From: an uncultured Lachnospiraceae bacterium
Lineage (GTDB): Bacteria; Bacillota; Clostridia; Lachnospirales; Lachnospiraceae
Direction of reading: 5' to 3'
Assembly: GCA_947175035.1 (NCBI GenBank)
Contig: CAMWLG010000008.1
Location: forward strand, 1 to 64,000
DNA length: 64,000 bases
The translations under genes were made by a program, and so were the position numbers. Below, piece after piece: positions 7,861-17,090 of this stretch (position 1 is the first letter of the stretch; the number at the start of each line of letters is the position of its first letter). The notes beneath the pieces were generated by a model. It was not told the DNA's origin and did not search any database. It saw only the letters and a list, made by a program, of their open reading frames with translations.

Positions 7861-8994
7861 TTACCGATATACAAATAATAATTTTCCAATTCGGATTTCA
7901 TCGCCCTCCTCAAGTCTTCGCTTTTCGTATGGCTGTAAGCGCAGACCATTCTTAAAGGTTCCATTGGTTGAATTCAAATCCTCCAAATAAACAATATTTT
8001 CCTCCTTATAGATCCGGGCATGAAGCCTGCTGACAGAAATATCCTCCAAGACCAAATTCACCTCACCTTTTTGTTTCCCTATGGTAAATACTTCCTCTGT
8101 AAGCTGTGCGGCCACCCTGCCATCCGGTGTGTACAATTTATGTATGTGAGACTCCTCTGAAGGCTGTTCCATATAGATTGTTCTGCCATAATCCTCATCT
8201 TCATACAAAGTCTCCTCCGCCACAGCCTTTCCCTCCATCACATCCAATATATCTTTCCTATACTCCTCCTTCTGTTCCACAAGCTTTTTCTTTTTTGTGC
8301 CCAGATACTTAAAAATTCCCTTTTTCTCCTGTCTGCCGGAATCCTCCTGTACCGTCTGCAAAACAGACTTTTCCTGCCATGTAATATTTTCTTCCTCTGT
8401 ATGAAGTGCCTCCGCAGGTAACTCCTCTCCCTTTACCTCTGCTTTCTGCTCAAGACATCTTGCATCCTCAAATATTTTCTCCTGTATGTACACCTCGCCT
8501 GCTCTCTCAAACTGCTCATACATAGAGTAAATGCATTTTACAAGTTCCTCGTCCTCATAATCCATGTGCCCCAGCAAAAATTCCAACAGCTGCATGATAC
8601 CGTTCTCGTCTTCGCAATAGGGAAGATATAGGAAGAAAAAGTTATGGTTACTGATATCTTGAAAAATCTGTTCCGGATATACCAAAATATTTTTCTCATC
8701 CAATAGAAATCTCCCCAATTCCTGCCTTGCCTGCTCATAGCTCCAAAAAAAGTCCCTCACCCATTCCCTGCCAATCACCTGCTTTCCATACAATTGCGCC
8801 ACATTTTGCTTGGATGTTATGTCATAATAAAGGTATGCCTGTCCGTTGATATAGCGCAGACTGCAGGGCAAAAGTCCCCTGATTCCCCCTCTGGTCAGGA
8901 TGCAATATTGATACCTCTGCTCATCCGGTCTCTGTGGCAGATGTATCCTCTCATAATTACTCTGTAAGCTTCTGACAAATTCTGTTTCCAACAT
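7861..8994 (-). CDS. FHA-domain protein of the Tad locus (DUF6382-like N-terminus)
   Basis: The C-terminal ~90 residues are a forkhead-associated domain: FTIGKQKGEVNLVLEDISVSRLHA... and LNSTNGTFKNG carry the phosphothreonine-binding Gly, Ser-Arg-His and Asn residues. The first ~180 residues resemble the DUF6382 region that accompanies FHA domains in related clostridia (from memory, unverified). Between them is an acidic and lysine-rich linker. It is the last gene of the pilus operon, its ATG directly abutting the previous stop. A phosphothreonine reader implies Ser/Thr kinase control of pilus assembly or localisation; no kinase gene is present in the window. Confidence 0.85.
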   Translation of the reverse strand: MLETEFVRSLQSNYERIHLPQRPDEQRYQYCILTRGGIRGLLPCSLRYINGQAYLYYDITSKQNVAQLYGKQVIGREWVRDFFWSYEQARQELGRFLLDEKNILVYPEQIFQDISNHNFFFLYLPYCEDENGIMQLLEFLLGHMDYEDEELVKCIYSMYEQFERAGEVYIQEKIFEDARCLEQKAEVKGEELPAEALHTEEENITWQEKSVLQTVQEDSGRQEKKGIFKYLGTKKKKLVEQKEEYRKDILDVMEGKAVAEETLYEDEDYGRTIYMEQPSEESHIHKLYTPDGRVAAQLTEEVFTIGKQKGEVNLVLEDISVSRLHARIYKEENIVYLEDLNSTNGTFKNGLRLQPYEKRRLEEGDEIRIGKLLFVYR

Positions 8995-9441
8995 TTACTT
9001 TCCTCCCATTATTTTTCTGCAATTTCTGATAAAATCCACTGGTTTGATTCTATGGCTCTCGTACACGACACTGCTCTCCCAGATATTGTCCCCACTCCAA
9101 AGGGCAAATCCTTGAAACGGAAATTTTAACCCCCCGGAACATTCCACTTTCACTTGATTCTTCTGCAGACGGATTCTGGCATCTTTCTTATCCCATGCCA
9201 AATATGCTTTATCACTCTTCGAGAATTGGAACGACAATTGTCTCACCAATTCCTCCCCATCCTCAATCTGTAAGGCGCATCCTCTCACAGACAAGGTGCC
9301 CGCCTCCTGCTCCATAAGGCATCTGTCATACTGAAAAAATAACAGATAGATCACCAGCAGAATAACACCCATGACCACTGGCAGAACCAGCGCCGCTTCC
9401 ACAGTTAAATATGCCTCCACCTTTCTCATTTTGTCCCCCAT
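8995..9441 (-). CDS. TadE-like minor pseudopilin, short form
   Basis: A 148 aa protein whose N-terminus KVEAYLTVEAALVLPVVMGVILL matches the TadE/prepilin pattern: a short basic leader, a Glu five residues after the likely processing point, then a long hydrophobic helix. The rest is a soluble domain of no recognised family. It would be processed or placed by the Tad machinery as a minor pilin or assembly component. An internal ATG at 9429, preceded by GGGGGAC, is an alternative start. It lies between a prepilin peptidase gene and the FHA gene. Confidence 0.75.
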   Translation of the reverse strand: MGDKMRKVEAYLTVEAALVLPVVMGVILLVIYLLFFQYDRCLMEQEAGTLSVRGCALQIEDGEELVRQLSFQFSKSDKAYLAWDKKDARIRLQKNQVKVECSGGLKFPFQGFALWSGDNIWESSVVYESHRIKPVDFIRNCRKIMGGK

Positions 9442-9445
9442 TTTC

Positions 9446-9877
9446 CTAAACCAACATCCCCACTGCGTACACCGCCGCCAAAAAGGGGATATAGGGTAGC
9501 TTTGTCGATTTGCCAGCTCTCTTTGTCAACAACATTCCAATAGAAAAGCATGACATGAACAACATACTGAAACACAATACCAAAACGCAAGTCTTATAAT
9601 CCGTCCATAACCCCACATTTAACAGAACAAAACCGTCCCCATAGCCTGCTTTCCCTGTAAGCCGCGCCACGATAAGCATGGCCAATCCCGGAAGCATACC
9701 AAGCAGTGCAGATATCAACAGCCACCTCCAATCCGTCACATTTTGCAGCAATGTGAAAATGTGAAATCCCAGTGCCATTCCGCAGCCTCCCCATAGTAAC
9801 ATCAGGGGAACCTTTTGCTCCCGCCAGTCTAACACCGCCAACAATATCAAATACAATAACAAAGTAATCCTTTTCAT
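9446..9877 (-). CDS. A24-family prepilin peptidase, copy 2 (TadV/CpaA type)
   Basis: A 143 aa membrane aspartic protease. The two catalytic aspartates are visible in LDWREQKVP near the N-terminus and in the GYGDG motif near residue 80; five to six helices surround them. No N-terminal methylase domain is present, as in TadV/CpaA. It removes leader peptides from prepilins. It lies among the pseudopilin genes and is distinct from the second A24 peptidase that begins the same operon, so substrates may be divided between them. Confidence 0.85.
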   Translation of the reverse strand: MKRITLLLYLILLAVLDWREQKVPLMLLWGGCGMALGFHIFTLLQNVTDWRWLLISALLGMLPGLAMLIVARLTGKAGYGDGFVLLNVGLWTDYKTCVLVLCFSMLFMSCFSIGMLLTKRAGKSTKLPYIPFLAAVYAVGMLV

Positions 9878-9910
9878 CTCTGCATTCCCATCCTCCTTCC
9901 TATCATTGCT

Positions 9911-10909
9911 TTACTTGGCAAAGCCGCAGCGCGAGCAGGGTCTATACTTTGAGGTCTGCTGCCGTGGTATCGTATAGACTGTGCGCTTTAGACCCGAACA
10001 AGCCCTGTCATAGTGATAACAATCTCCCTCACGGCCTATGAAAACCGTCCCTTGAAACGGTTTCTTTTTACACTTTGCACATTCTGTATAGCGCCCTCCG
10101 TTTTCATTTCTTGCTGCCAATGCCTCCTCAAGAGACACTTCCCGAATGCTTAACTTCAGATGTGTACAATTGATATTCTCATGATATACACTGGCATTTT
10201 CAGTGATATACACCACGTCCTGCACGTTGTTCCCATCCGGCGCTCCCCCGTTTAGATCATATCCCGTCCACATACGCCCATAATAGCGATTGACCATCCG
10301 AAAGGGTCGCACGAAAGGTATCTCTATCCATGGCGCTACCTGATAAGTCATCACAATGTCCAACACATCTTTCGAAGTGCTCACATCCTTGCTTTGAAGC
10401 ACATCACTCTCCCAAAATTGCAGACCGCTCACACCATGGCTTAGTGGAGATTCCTCCAAATATTGTTCTCCCGCATAGTTCACAACCTGACTTTTGATGT
10501 AAGTGTATGACAATGCAATATCGCCCCATTCTTGCCACCACTCCCTGTCTTTTTTGTCCAATTTCTTTGAATCCATATCAGACACCGTGTTCCCTGTCCT
10601 GGCGGCATACCCATAAACGCACATTCGATTGCCCACATCCCACAACCCAAGCTGCAAATTGCCATGAAGACGTATCATTTCCATGGCGCTCCCCAGATTA
10701 ATGAAGAAGAACAGAAAGAGGGGCAGTACAATGGATGCTTCCACAGTCATTCCCGCGGAAACTTTTCTGTTTAGAGAGACAGGCAGTAATGTCTTCTCTA
10801 TGAAATAACTGTTTTGGAAATGTTTCCTGTACTTTGGAGAAGGACTTGTTGAAATTGTTAATAGTTTCATAATCAAATTTTTTACTGTATTCCATAGAAA
10901 AGACATCAC
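9911..10909 (-). CDS. TadE-like pseudopilin with two C-terminal Cys-cluster repeats
   Basis: After a ~50-residue basic leader, VSAGMTVEASIVLPLFLFFFINL is a TadE-type prepilin segment. The ~150 residues after it are likely extracytoplasmic. The C-terminus holds two related units of the form YH(x)nC(x)2L...Y(x)2C(x)2C: first SVYHENINCTHLKLS ending ECAKCKK, then DCYHYDRACSGLK ending PCSRCGF. These look like the small Cys/His modules found at the ends of some Ada-type and nuclease proteins and may bind zinc. GTG at 10909 and ATG at 10906 are both possible starts after GGGAGG. It probably acts as a surface-exposed minor pilin. Confidence 0.8.
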   Translation of the reverse strand: MMSFLWNTVKNLIMKLLTISTSPSPKYRKHFQNSYFIEKTLLPVSLNRKVSAGMTVEASIVLPLFLFFFINLGSAMEMIRLHGNLQLGLWDVGNRMCVYGYAARTGNTVSDMDSKKLDKKDREWWQEWGDIALSYTYIKSQVVNYAGEQYLEESPLSHGVSGLQFWESDVLQSKDVSTSKDVLDIVMTYQVAPWIEIPFVRPFRMVNRYYGRMWTGYDLNGGAPDGNNVQDVVYITENASVYHENINCTHLKLSIREVSLEEALAARNENGGRYTECAKCKKKPFQGTVFIGREGDCYHYDRACSGLKRTVYTIPRQQTSKYRPCSRCGFAK

Positions 10910-10949
10910 TGCCCGCCTCCCTTACTTGTCAATCATCTCCTTATGGGGA

Positions 10950-12464
10950 TCATTGTGTGCTGTAACCTTTCCGCCTTGTGATTTGACAGGTATGACCGTA
11001 CACGCTCTTTATCTCCACACAGGCTTCCACCGTATCCAGACAACCATCCAATCGAAACTGTTCGTTTCCCGAGGTCTGCCTGATATCAGCCTCCACCATA
11101 TTCATGGCGCGGGCCGTAATAGTATCCTTGTTCTGCAACATCATTAAAATCCTGAGATAATCCTCATAGGATAAGCCCAAGAAGTCACCAGAAGAAGACA
11201 AATGTCCGCCTGGATTTCCAAGCTTCAGCGCCTTGTCCAAATCATAAAACCAAGTCTTTGAGGTCTTAATCAAAGGCACCCTCTCCCCCGCCAACAGACA
11301 CTCCACATCATGAATACTCTCCGCAAATGCCCACCCGAACAGCAAGATCATCTTGATCAGCTCAGAAGCCTCCGGAACCGTCATGGCTATGGCAAGCAAA
11401 CTTCCCAAAGTCTCCGCAGCCAAGCATTTCTCCTGATCTCCCATAATGTAAGAGGTGTTAGCCACCTCTCGCATGGCAAATATGGTATTCACCACACTCT
11501 TAAGATTTACCAAGTCATTTTCTCCACCTGCCAACAAATATTCAATCTGATAGCATAACGTGGCTTTCTCTGATTCTGCTCCATAATGCCCCATATAGCG
11601 CAGGAGATATTCCTGAAAAAAGAACCTTTCCAAAGCCTCCTCCGTCTCAGACAATTCCTCCATCTTTATATTCCCCTGGTTAATTTTTCTTGCTGACATG
11701 CGCATCATAATTAGATTGTTCATTGGCAAGGTCTTGTTTGAGAGTGTGCTAGTGTCCTTAATCACCCATTTCAAAATGCCCTCCTTGCGCTTTTTCTCCA
11801 AGGCTGCCGTGGGATTCACTATCTCTACTGTAATCCACTCCGTCTCGGAGATTTGAACCTCGTCCCCATCATAGGCATCCAGCTGTTTGTCCAGCTTGCG
11901 TTTTTCCTCCGCAATGTCCCGCTCTGTCAACTGCTCCGAGTCCACAACCTGCATCCAATTCTGCAGCTGCCGATACAAATCCAGATTTAGATCATCCCAG
12001 ACTGCCTCCGCAGCCCGTCTGCGAAATACACTGCCTGCATCATCTGTCAAAAATAAAACCTTGCCAATCTGAACCTCATCCACCTTGATTCCCAGAAAAT
12101 CTCTATAGAAAAGCCAATCCAAAAAGACGTCCTCCGTGGATAGATTGTGCTCAATATATTCCTGCAAATGTTGTCTGGTAGCATCCACCCGAGGCAAAGC
12201 ACTCCCATAGGAAGAATCAATAGCAAATAAATTGTACTGAGCCAGCAACTCCCTGTGGTATTCCCCCAAGATACTGTTGAGTCCGATATCTGTCACACAT
12301 TCGGATTCCATGAAAACAGCGTTTTTACGCACCCCCTCAATCAATACAAGAAAAAGGGACAAAATGACCGTCATAGAAAGTGTCAAATAAATTGTCAAGT
12401 ACGCATCCGCTTTATATTGCATTGATTGTCGATTACTTTCATTCATCCTGCTCATCCCGCTCAT
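10950..12464 (-). CDS. DUF5702-family protein of the Tad locus
   Basis: A 504 aa protein with one N-terminal membrane helix (ADAYLTIYLTLSMTVILSLFLVLIEG) preceded by a short leader, then a long, mostly helical extracytoplasmic region. I recognise it as the DUF5702 type common in Lachnospiraceae Tad loci; its role is unknown but its TadG-like layout suggests an assembly or anchoring factor. The ORF track begins at 12569, overlapping the pilin gene; the ATG at 12464 has AAGGAGG 6 nt upstream and is the likely start. It is co-directional with and directly downstream of the pilin gene. Confidence 0.8.
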   Translation of the reverse strand: MSGMSRMNESNRQSMQYKADAYLTIYLTLSMTVILSLFLVLIEGVRKNAVFMESECVTDIGLNSILGEYHRELLAQYNLFAIDSSYGSALPRVDATRQHLQEYIEHNLSTEDVFLDWLFYRDFLGIKVDEVQIGKVLFLTDDAGSVFRRRAAEAVWDDLNLDLYRQLQNWMQVVDSEQLTERDIAEEKRKLDKQLDAYDGDEVQISETEWITVEIVNPTAALEKKRKEGILKWVIKDTSTLSNKTLPMNNLIMMRMSARKINQGNIKMEELSETEEALERFFFQEYLLRYMGHYGAESEKATLCYQIEYLLAGGENDLVNLKSVVNTIFAMREVANTSYIMGDQEKCLAAETLGSLLAIAMTVPEASELIKMILLFGWAFAESIHDVECLLAGERVPLIKTSKTWFYDLDKALKLGNPGGHLSSSGDFLGLSYEDYLRILMMLQNKDTITARAMNMVEADIRQTSGNEQFRLDGCLDTVEACVEIKSVYGHTCQITRRKGYSTQ

Positions 12465-12519
12465 TTCATCCCTCCTTGATCTCTTGTATCTTGATTCTTC
12501 GAGCCGAAACCCTCTCGAA

Positions 12520-12702
12520 CTAAAATTTGTTAGTCTGCTTGGTAATCTTAGAGAAAATGGATTCCACAATCTTGGTGATCTGCTCCTTAAAAATCAGCAC
12601 AAGACCTACCAACACCACGATAATCAGGATAATCTCAACAGTGCCCATTCCATTCTCCTCCGTAATCAATTGCTTCCAATTTTTCAGTTCCGCATTACCC
12701 AT
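12520..12702 (-). CDS. Flp1-family type IVb major pilin
   Basis: A 60 aa prepilin. After the short leader ending in ENGMG, TVEIILIIVVLVGLVLIFKEQ forms the single hydrophobic helix with the conserved Glu that pairs with the next subunit's N-terminus. A very short hydrophilic tail follows, typical of Flp pilins. An AAAGGAGG site precedes the ATG. It is the structural subunit of the pilus, secreted by the TadA/B/C machine encoded upstream and processed by an A24 peptidase. Confidence 0.92.
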   Translation of the reverse strand: MGNAELKNWKQLITEENGMGTVEIILIIVVLVGLVLIFKEQITKIVESIFSKITKQTNKF

Positions 12703-12767
12703 AGTAAACTCCTCCTTTCGACTTTTTTATGAGAACACTTACAAAAGTGCATTCTCCTTTACAAGAA

Positions 12768-14117
12768 CTACAACCCCATGGAACCAAAGGCAGGCAGCAT
12801 CACCATAACCATAACCACCAAGAGCATCAATACCATGGGCAGCAGAAGTTTTGTAGACGCCTCCTCCCCAAGCTTTCTACCCATTTGAATCCGTTCTGCT
12901 AAAGCCCTGTCCGCCTCCTCTTGAAGACGGGACAGCAGGGAGTTACTGCCTTTTTTTAAATTCTGTGTCAACAATGTGCTAAATCGGATATATTCCTGTA
13001 GTCCGGTTCTCTTCCCAAAACGGATATAAGCGTCGTTCTCCGAGACACCCGCCCTCAACTCGCGGCATGTATATAACATTTCTTCATAGGCGGGGCTTCT
13101 GATTTTTCCCACGGTCTTCTGTTGTTCATATTCTGCTGCAACTTTCTGAAAGGCTCCCTGTAAAGTCATACCCGCCCCGATATACAATGCCATTTTATGT
13201 ACAATATCCGGATACTCCCGCTTCATATATTCTCTTTGCTTTTCCAATTCCCCATGCAAGTCCTTATCCCCCAGCACGTAAACCACAATACTGACCACAA
13301 AAGCTCCCGCCCAAAGAACCAGACTATTGTCCTCCACCACCCTGCTCCATTGAACGGGCTCCCCCTCCAAGCTCTCCGGCAATGCCCAAACTTGTTCCTC
13401 TCGCGAGCTTTCCTCTGCATCAATCAGCAATCTCTCCAAATCCCTATGCCGTCTTTCCGTCTCCGATAATTCCTCCGGAAGCACTTTGACAATCATCTTG
13501 TGTTCCCATTCCATTTCTCCATAGCTGATATTGGCTGTCAACAAAACCTCTGCCTCTTGTTCGCTCCGCTTCACCGCTCCGGCGGAAGAAACCGCCTCCG
13601 CAAAATCACTTTTCCAATCCACCGTGAACGGATAACCCTCGTAATTCTCTGACAGCTCCAAATCCTTCCTGACTTCCTGCAAAGATGTGTTTTCTCCCAT
13701 AATCAAACCTGGCAGACAGCTACAGAAATCCTGATAATACCTTTCAGCTTCCTGAGAATCCAACCGCAGCGGTTCCATTTGGATTCGAAACTGCTCCCTC
13801 TCATCTCCGAGAGCCGCCTCCACCACGATTTCTTCTGTCTCCTCCAATACCGTTCCTCGATGCAACAGATACCCCTGCTCCAAGCGACTTTCGCCTGCTG
13901 CCTTCAAAGCCAGCATTCCTGCCAAAAGCGAACCGCCCAGAAAGATCACCAGAGATTTTTTTAATTTTCCCACATAATAATTTTGGTGCAGCTCTTCCTG
14001 ATTCGCTCCCGGATGCAGCCGTTCCAAATCGATCTTTACTCCTGGATGAATCAGCCAGTTGTACCTGCACATTAACTTATATAAACGCTTTAATGCCTTA
14101 TCCAATGGCATCCTCAC
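12768..14117 (-). CDS. tadC: TadC-like type II/IV secretion platform protein
   Basis: Inner-membrane platform subunit with a T2SSF domain in the C-terminal half: MALYIGAGMTLQGAFQKVA, RELRAGVSENDAYIRFGKRTGLQEYIRFSTLL and the KKGSNSLLSRLQEEA segment. Helices occur near residues 55-70, 265-280 and 425-445. The ~200-residue region between the first two helices is unusually long for TadC and probably faces outside the membrane. It lies 3 nt after tadB and works with it and the ATPase TadA. GTG/ATG choices at the start do not change the assignment. Confidence 0.87.
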   Translation of the reverse strand: MRMPLDKALKRLYKLMCRYNWLIHPGVKIDLERLHPGANQEELHQNYYVGKLKKSLVIFLGGSLLAGMLALKAAGESRLEQGYLLHRGTVLEETEEIVVEAALGDEREQFRIQMEPLRLDSQEAERYYQDFCSCLPGLIMGENTSLQEVRKDLELSENYEGYPFTVDWKSDFAEAVSSAGAVKRSEQEAEVLLTANISYGEMEWEHKMIVKVLPEELSETERRHRDLERLLIDAEESSREEQVWALPESLEGEPVQWSRVVEDNSLVLWAGAFVVSIVVYVLGDKDLHGELEKQREYMKREYPDIVHKMALYIGAGMTLQGAFQKVAAEYEQQKTVGKIRSPAYEEMLYTCRELRAGVSENDAYIRFGKRTGLQEYIRFSTLLTQNLKKGSNSLLSRLQEEADRALAERIQMGRKLGEEASTKLLLPMVLMLLVVMVMVMLPAFGSMGL

Positions 14118-14120
14118 CTC

Positions 14121-14891
14121 CTACCCCATTTCCCGTGCTATTCTTTGCAGGATTTTATCCCCCATCACATATGCAGTCAGATAAATGACAAGACACCCTG
14201 TCATAATGGCACATCCCTGTAAATTGTGATACAGTGTGTTAAAATATCCCGGATAACTGTTGCCGATATAGAGCAGAATGCCAAAGGGCATCAGCTTCAT
14301 AATCGTCTGTTCCATCTGCCTCCCGCTGAGCAGTGTTCGCACCTCCTGCTTGGCATCCATCCGCCGTCCAATTAAGATGGCAGTCGTCCGCATAATCTCC
14401 GGCAGATTGCCACCGCTCCTCTTGGCGATTGCAAACACCTGTGAGAACTGCATAATATCATCACTGGCACTGCGTTTTGCCAAGTCACACAGAAGCTCTT
14501 CCAATGTGATATTGATGACCAAACCCCTTCGGATTCCTTCTAACTCCGCATAAATCAACGAATCCTCCCCATAAAGCAATCTCATATCGCTACAGCTTTC
14601 CACAAAGGCATTTTCCACCGCATAACCCGCCTTTAAGGACGCCGCCACCGACAAGATACACTCCTTGAACTGACTGTTTAAATCCTCCTTACACCGCTCC
14701 AACATTCGACTGCTCTCCATGCGAAAAAAGAAAACTCCCACAACTGCCAAGGGCAAAATCGCCCACACACTCCGATAAAAAAAATATGCCAATAATATCA
14801 CCACCGCAGCCGACTTACCGATTGCAAAGATCAGATCCCGCGTCGTCCATTGGTACTTGTGATAGTCCCGCCGCTTTAAGCTTTTGCTCAC
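14121..14891 (-). CDS. tadB: TadB-like type II/IV secretion platform protein
   Basis: Platform protein with a T2SSF domain: SVAASLKAGYAVENAFVE, the RSGGNLPEIMRTTA motif, and C-terminal helices. The track starts at 14984, 170 nt inside tadA. The GTG at 14891 is preceded by AAAGGGGGTG with normal spacing and gives 256 aa, beginning VSKSLKRRDYHKYQW. Even so, the first ~77 nt overlap the end of tadA in another frame. The likely job is pairing with TadC to form the rotor on which TadA acts. Confidence 0.87.
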   Translation of the reverse strand: MSKSLKRRDYHKYQWTTRDLIFAIGKSAAVVILLAYFFYRSVWAILPLAVVGVFFFRMESSRMLERCKEDLNSQFKECILSVAASLKAGYAVENAFVESCSDMRLLYGEDSLIYAELEGIRRGLVINITLEELLCDLAKRSASDDIMQFSQVFAIAKRSGGNLPEIMRTTAILIGRRMDAKQEVRTLLSGRQMEQTIMKLMPFGILLYIGNSYPGYFNTLYHNLQGCAIMTGCLVIYLTAYVMGDKILQRIAREMG

Positions 14892-16077
14892 ACATGAGCA
14901 CCCCCTTTCTCTGTAGCCTGCCAAGCACATGACCTTGCCCGTCCTCGCCCTGCTCCTCAAAACAATACAATGGGTTGAGACCAATCCTCTCCCCTTGGTA
15001 TCCTAAAACCTCAACAATCTCCAGCACCTTTCTGGATTTATCCCGAAGTCTGCCCAAATGGACGATCACATCCAGCCCGGAAGCAATCTGCTGTCTGATT
15101 GCCGCCAATGGCAGATCCATACCCATGAGTACCATATTTTCCAATCGGGAAAGCATATCTTGAGCGCTGTTTGCGTGACCTGTGGACATGCTTCCGTCAT
15201 GCCCCGTGTTCAAACATTGCATCATATCAAAAGCCTCGCCTCCGCGCACCTCTCCCACAATGATCCTGTCCGGTCTCATACGCAGGGACGCCCGAATCAA
15301 ATCCCGAATGGAAATCTCCCGACACCCTTCCGCATTGCCTCCCCTCGTCTCAAGCTGAACCAGATTGGGAATCCCTTGTAGCTGTAATTCCGCACTGTCC
15401 TCGATGGTTATCACCCTCTCCTCCCGAGGGATATAGCCTGACAAAGCATTTAGAAAAGTGGTCTTGCCGCTGCCGGTTCCACCGCTGATAAAGAGATTGT
15501 AGCCCGCCTGAACCAGCCTTTGCAGGAAATGTGCCGCCTCTTCGGATAAGGAGCCAATCTGTACCAGTCGATTCATTGTAATGGGCTGATCTGGAAACCT
15601 ACGTATGGTGACAATCGGCCCGTTCAGGGCAATCGGCTTCATGACAATGTTAACGCGGGAGCCATTGGAAAGTCTTGCATCTGCTATGGGTGAGGCCTCG
15701 TTTACCACTCGGTTGCATCCCGCCACAATCTTCTGTATCATATCCTGCAGCTTCTCCACAGAGTCAAAACGCACGTCCAACTGTCTCAGACTTCCTCCCT
15801 GCTCCACAAAAATCGGATTTGTCCCATTGATCATGATCTCAGTGACAGAACTGTCATCTACAAAATTCTGCAAAATATCCAACCTCCGAAGCGTGTTGAA
15901 CAGTTCCCTCTTCAGACGTTTCCGAGTGTCCACCGGATACAAACTCAACTCCTCCCATTCCAACATGATCTCATCAATGAGCTCGTCCACCTCCTCATCA
16001 CTGTAATCCCTCACATAATCCATCCGTTCCTGCACACGGTTTTTGAGCTCCTGCCTTAGGCTTGCATACTCCATCAT
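14815..16077 (-). CDS. tadA: TadA/CpaF secretion ATPase
   Basis: Hexameric motor ATPase of the Tad pilus. The 420 aa protein has an N-terminal domain (about 1-130), Walker A ISGGTGSGKTTFLNAL at about 200, the Asp box (TIEDSAELQL), the His box region GHDGSMSTGHANS and Walker B (RPDRIIVGEVRGGEAFDM). The start overlaps the TadZ stop by ATGA. Its last ~25 residues (from CEQKLKAAG) are encoded where tadB has already begun and do not resemble the usual CpaF end, suggesting a tail acquired by reading into the overlap. Confidence 0.95.
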   Translation of the reverse strand: MMEYASLRQELKNRVQERMDYVRDYSDEEVDELIDEIMLEWEELSLYPVDTRKRLKRELFNTLRRLDILQNFVDDSSVTEIMINGTNPIFVEQGGSLRQLDVRFDSVEKLQDMIQKIVAGCNRVVNEASPIADARLSNGSRVNIVMKPIALNGPIVTIRRFPDQPITMNRLVQIGSLSEEAAHFLQRLVQAGYNLFISGGTGSGKTTFLNALSGYIPREERVITIEDSAELQLQGIPNLVQLETRGGNAEGCREISIRDLIRASLRMRPDRIIVGEVRGGEAFDMMQCLNTGHDGSMSTGHANSAQDMLSRLENMVLMGMDLPLAAIRQQIASGLDVIVHLGRLRDKSRKVLEIVEVLGYQGERIGLNPLYCFEEQGEDGQGHVLGRLQRKGVLMCEQKLKAAGLSQVPMDDAGSDLCNR

Positions 16078-17090
16078 GTCATATCATCCTCCAGTTCCCT
16101 CAGGATTCCCCGCACAAAATTTGCCATTTCTCCCTTTGTGTACTGCTCCAACTCCTCGGGAATCCTCTTAATCAAAGGTGCCACACACTTACATGTCTTT
16201 TCCAACACATCTCCATAGTCATAGGCTGTCAGAATACGCTCGTATTCAGAAAGCTTCCCCTGAGCAATCCGATCCTCCCTTGTCAATGTGTAAACCTTGG
16301 TACAGAAACGCAGAATATCAAATAAACCCTGCATACTCTCACTCAAATCCATGATCACAAAATCATATTCATCCAGCTCCTCAATCTGCTGCAACAGACG
16401 CCCCCACTCCTTTGCCGATATGGAGAGAAGGTTCTGCCCCGATTTCATAGGCGGCACATAATCCAGGTTCCCCTTATGCTTTACAATGGTCTGCAGCCGC
16501 AGCTGAAACTTCTCCTTTTCCGCTGTCAGAAAATAAAGCAGATCCGCCATATCCCTTGCTCCCACCTCCGCCGCCAGCTCAGAGATTCCCACATAATGTT
16601 CAAAATTTAAATAAAGCGTTCGGTACTTTGCCGCCAGCAATTGACCAATTGTCAGTGCAAAGGTAGTCTGCATACAGCGTCGAACCGGAGAATAGATTCC
16701 GATAAAGCGTGTATTTCCAAGTCCTTGCATATGCGGAGCCACCATGTCTGAAATCTCAAGATATACCTCTAAGATCTTCTGCAACACATTTTGGGCCTGC
16801 TGATATTTGTCTACATTGACAAACTCATCCCATTTCATCAATCCGCTTTCATTTAAAATAATTGTTCTCACCGGCCGCAGGGTAGATAATTTATCCTGAT
16901 ATGTCCTCTCCGCCACCGCCATCACATCGATGGCACAATCCTTTTCCTGACGCAGAAGCTCTTCCACATCCGTATAGGTATGAAGACTCCATGGCAGCTC
17001 CCTATGTGTCCGAATATACTCTGTCATCAGCTGTGCGTACTCCTCCTCCTTGTCACAGAGTACCAACACAGATTCCTTTTTCTCAATCAA
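16074..17090 (-). CDS. TadZ/CpaE-like pilus localisation protein (MinD/ParA fold, degenerate)
   Basis: Position upstream of tadA, 338 aa length and two-part layout (receiver-like N-terminal ~120 residues, MinD-like C-terminal part) identify a TadZ/CpaE protein. In the MinD part, the segment where a deviant Walker A (KGGxGKT) is expected reads IYSPVRRCMQTTFALTIGQLLA, so the lysines and glycines are missing. LYLNFEH and YDFVIMDLSES keep the later strands. It therefore probably does not hydrolyse ATP and acts as a scaffold placing the pilus at a cell site. Starts and stops overlap neighbours by ATGA on both sides. Confidence 0.8.
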   Translation of the reverse strand: MIEKKESVLVLCDKEEEYAQLMTEYIRTHRELPWSLHTYTDVEELLRQEKDCAIDVMAVAERTYQDKLSTLRPVRTIILNESGLMKWDEFVNVDKYQQAQNVLQKILEVYLEISDMVAPHMQGLGNTRFIGIYSPVRRCMQTTFALTIGQLLAAKYRTLYLNFEHYVGISELAAEVGARDMADLLYFLTAEKEKFQLRLQTIVKHKGNLDYVPPMKSGQNLLSISAKEWGRLLQQIEELDEYDFVIMDLSESMQGLFDILRFCTKVYTLTREDRIAQGKLSEYERILTAYDYGDVLEKTCKCVAPLIKRIPEELEQYTKGEMANFVRGILRELEDDMT

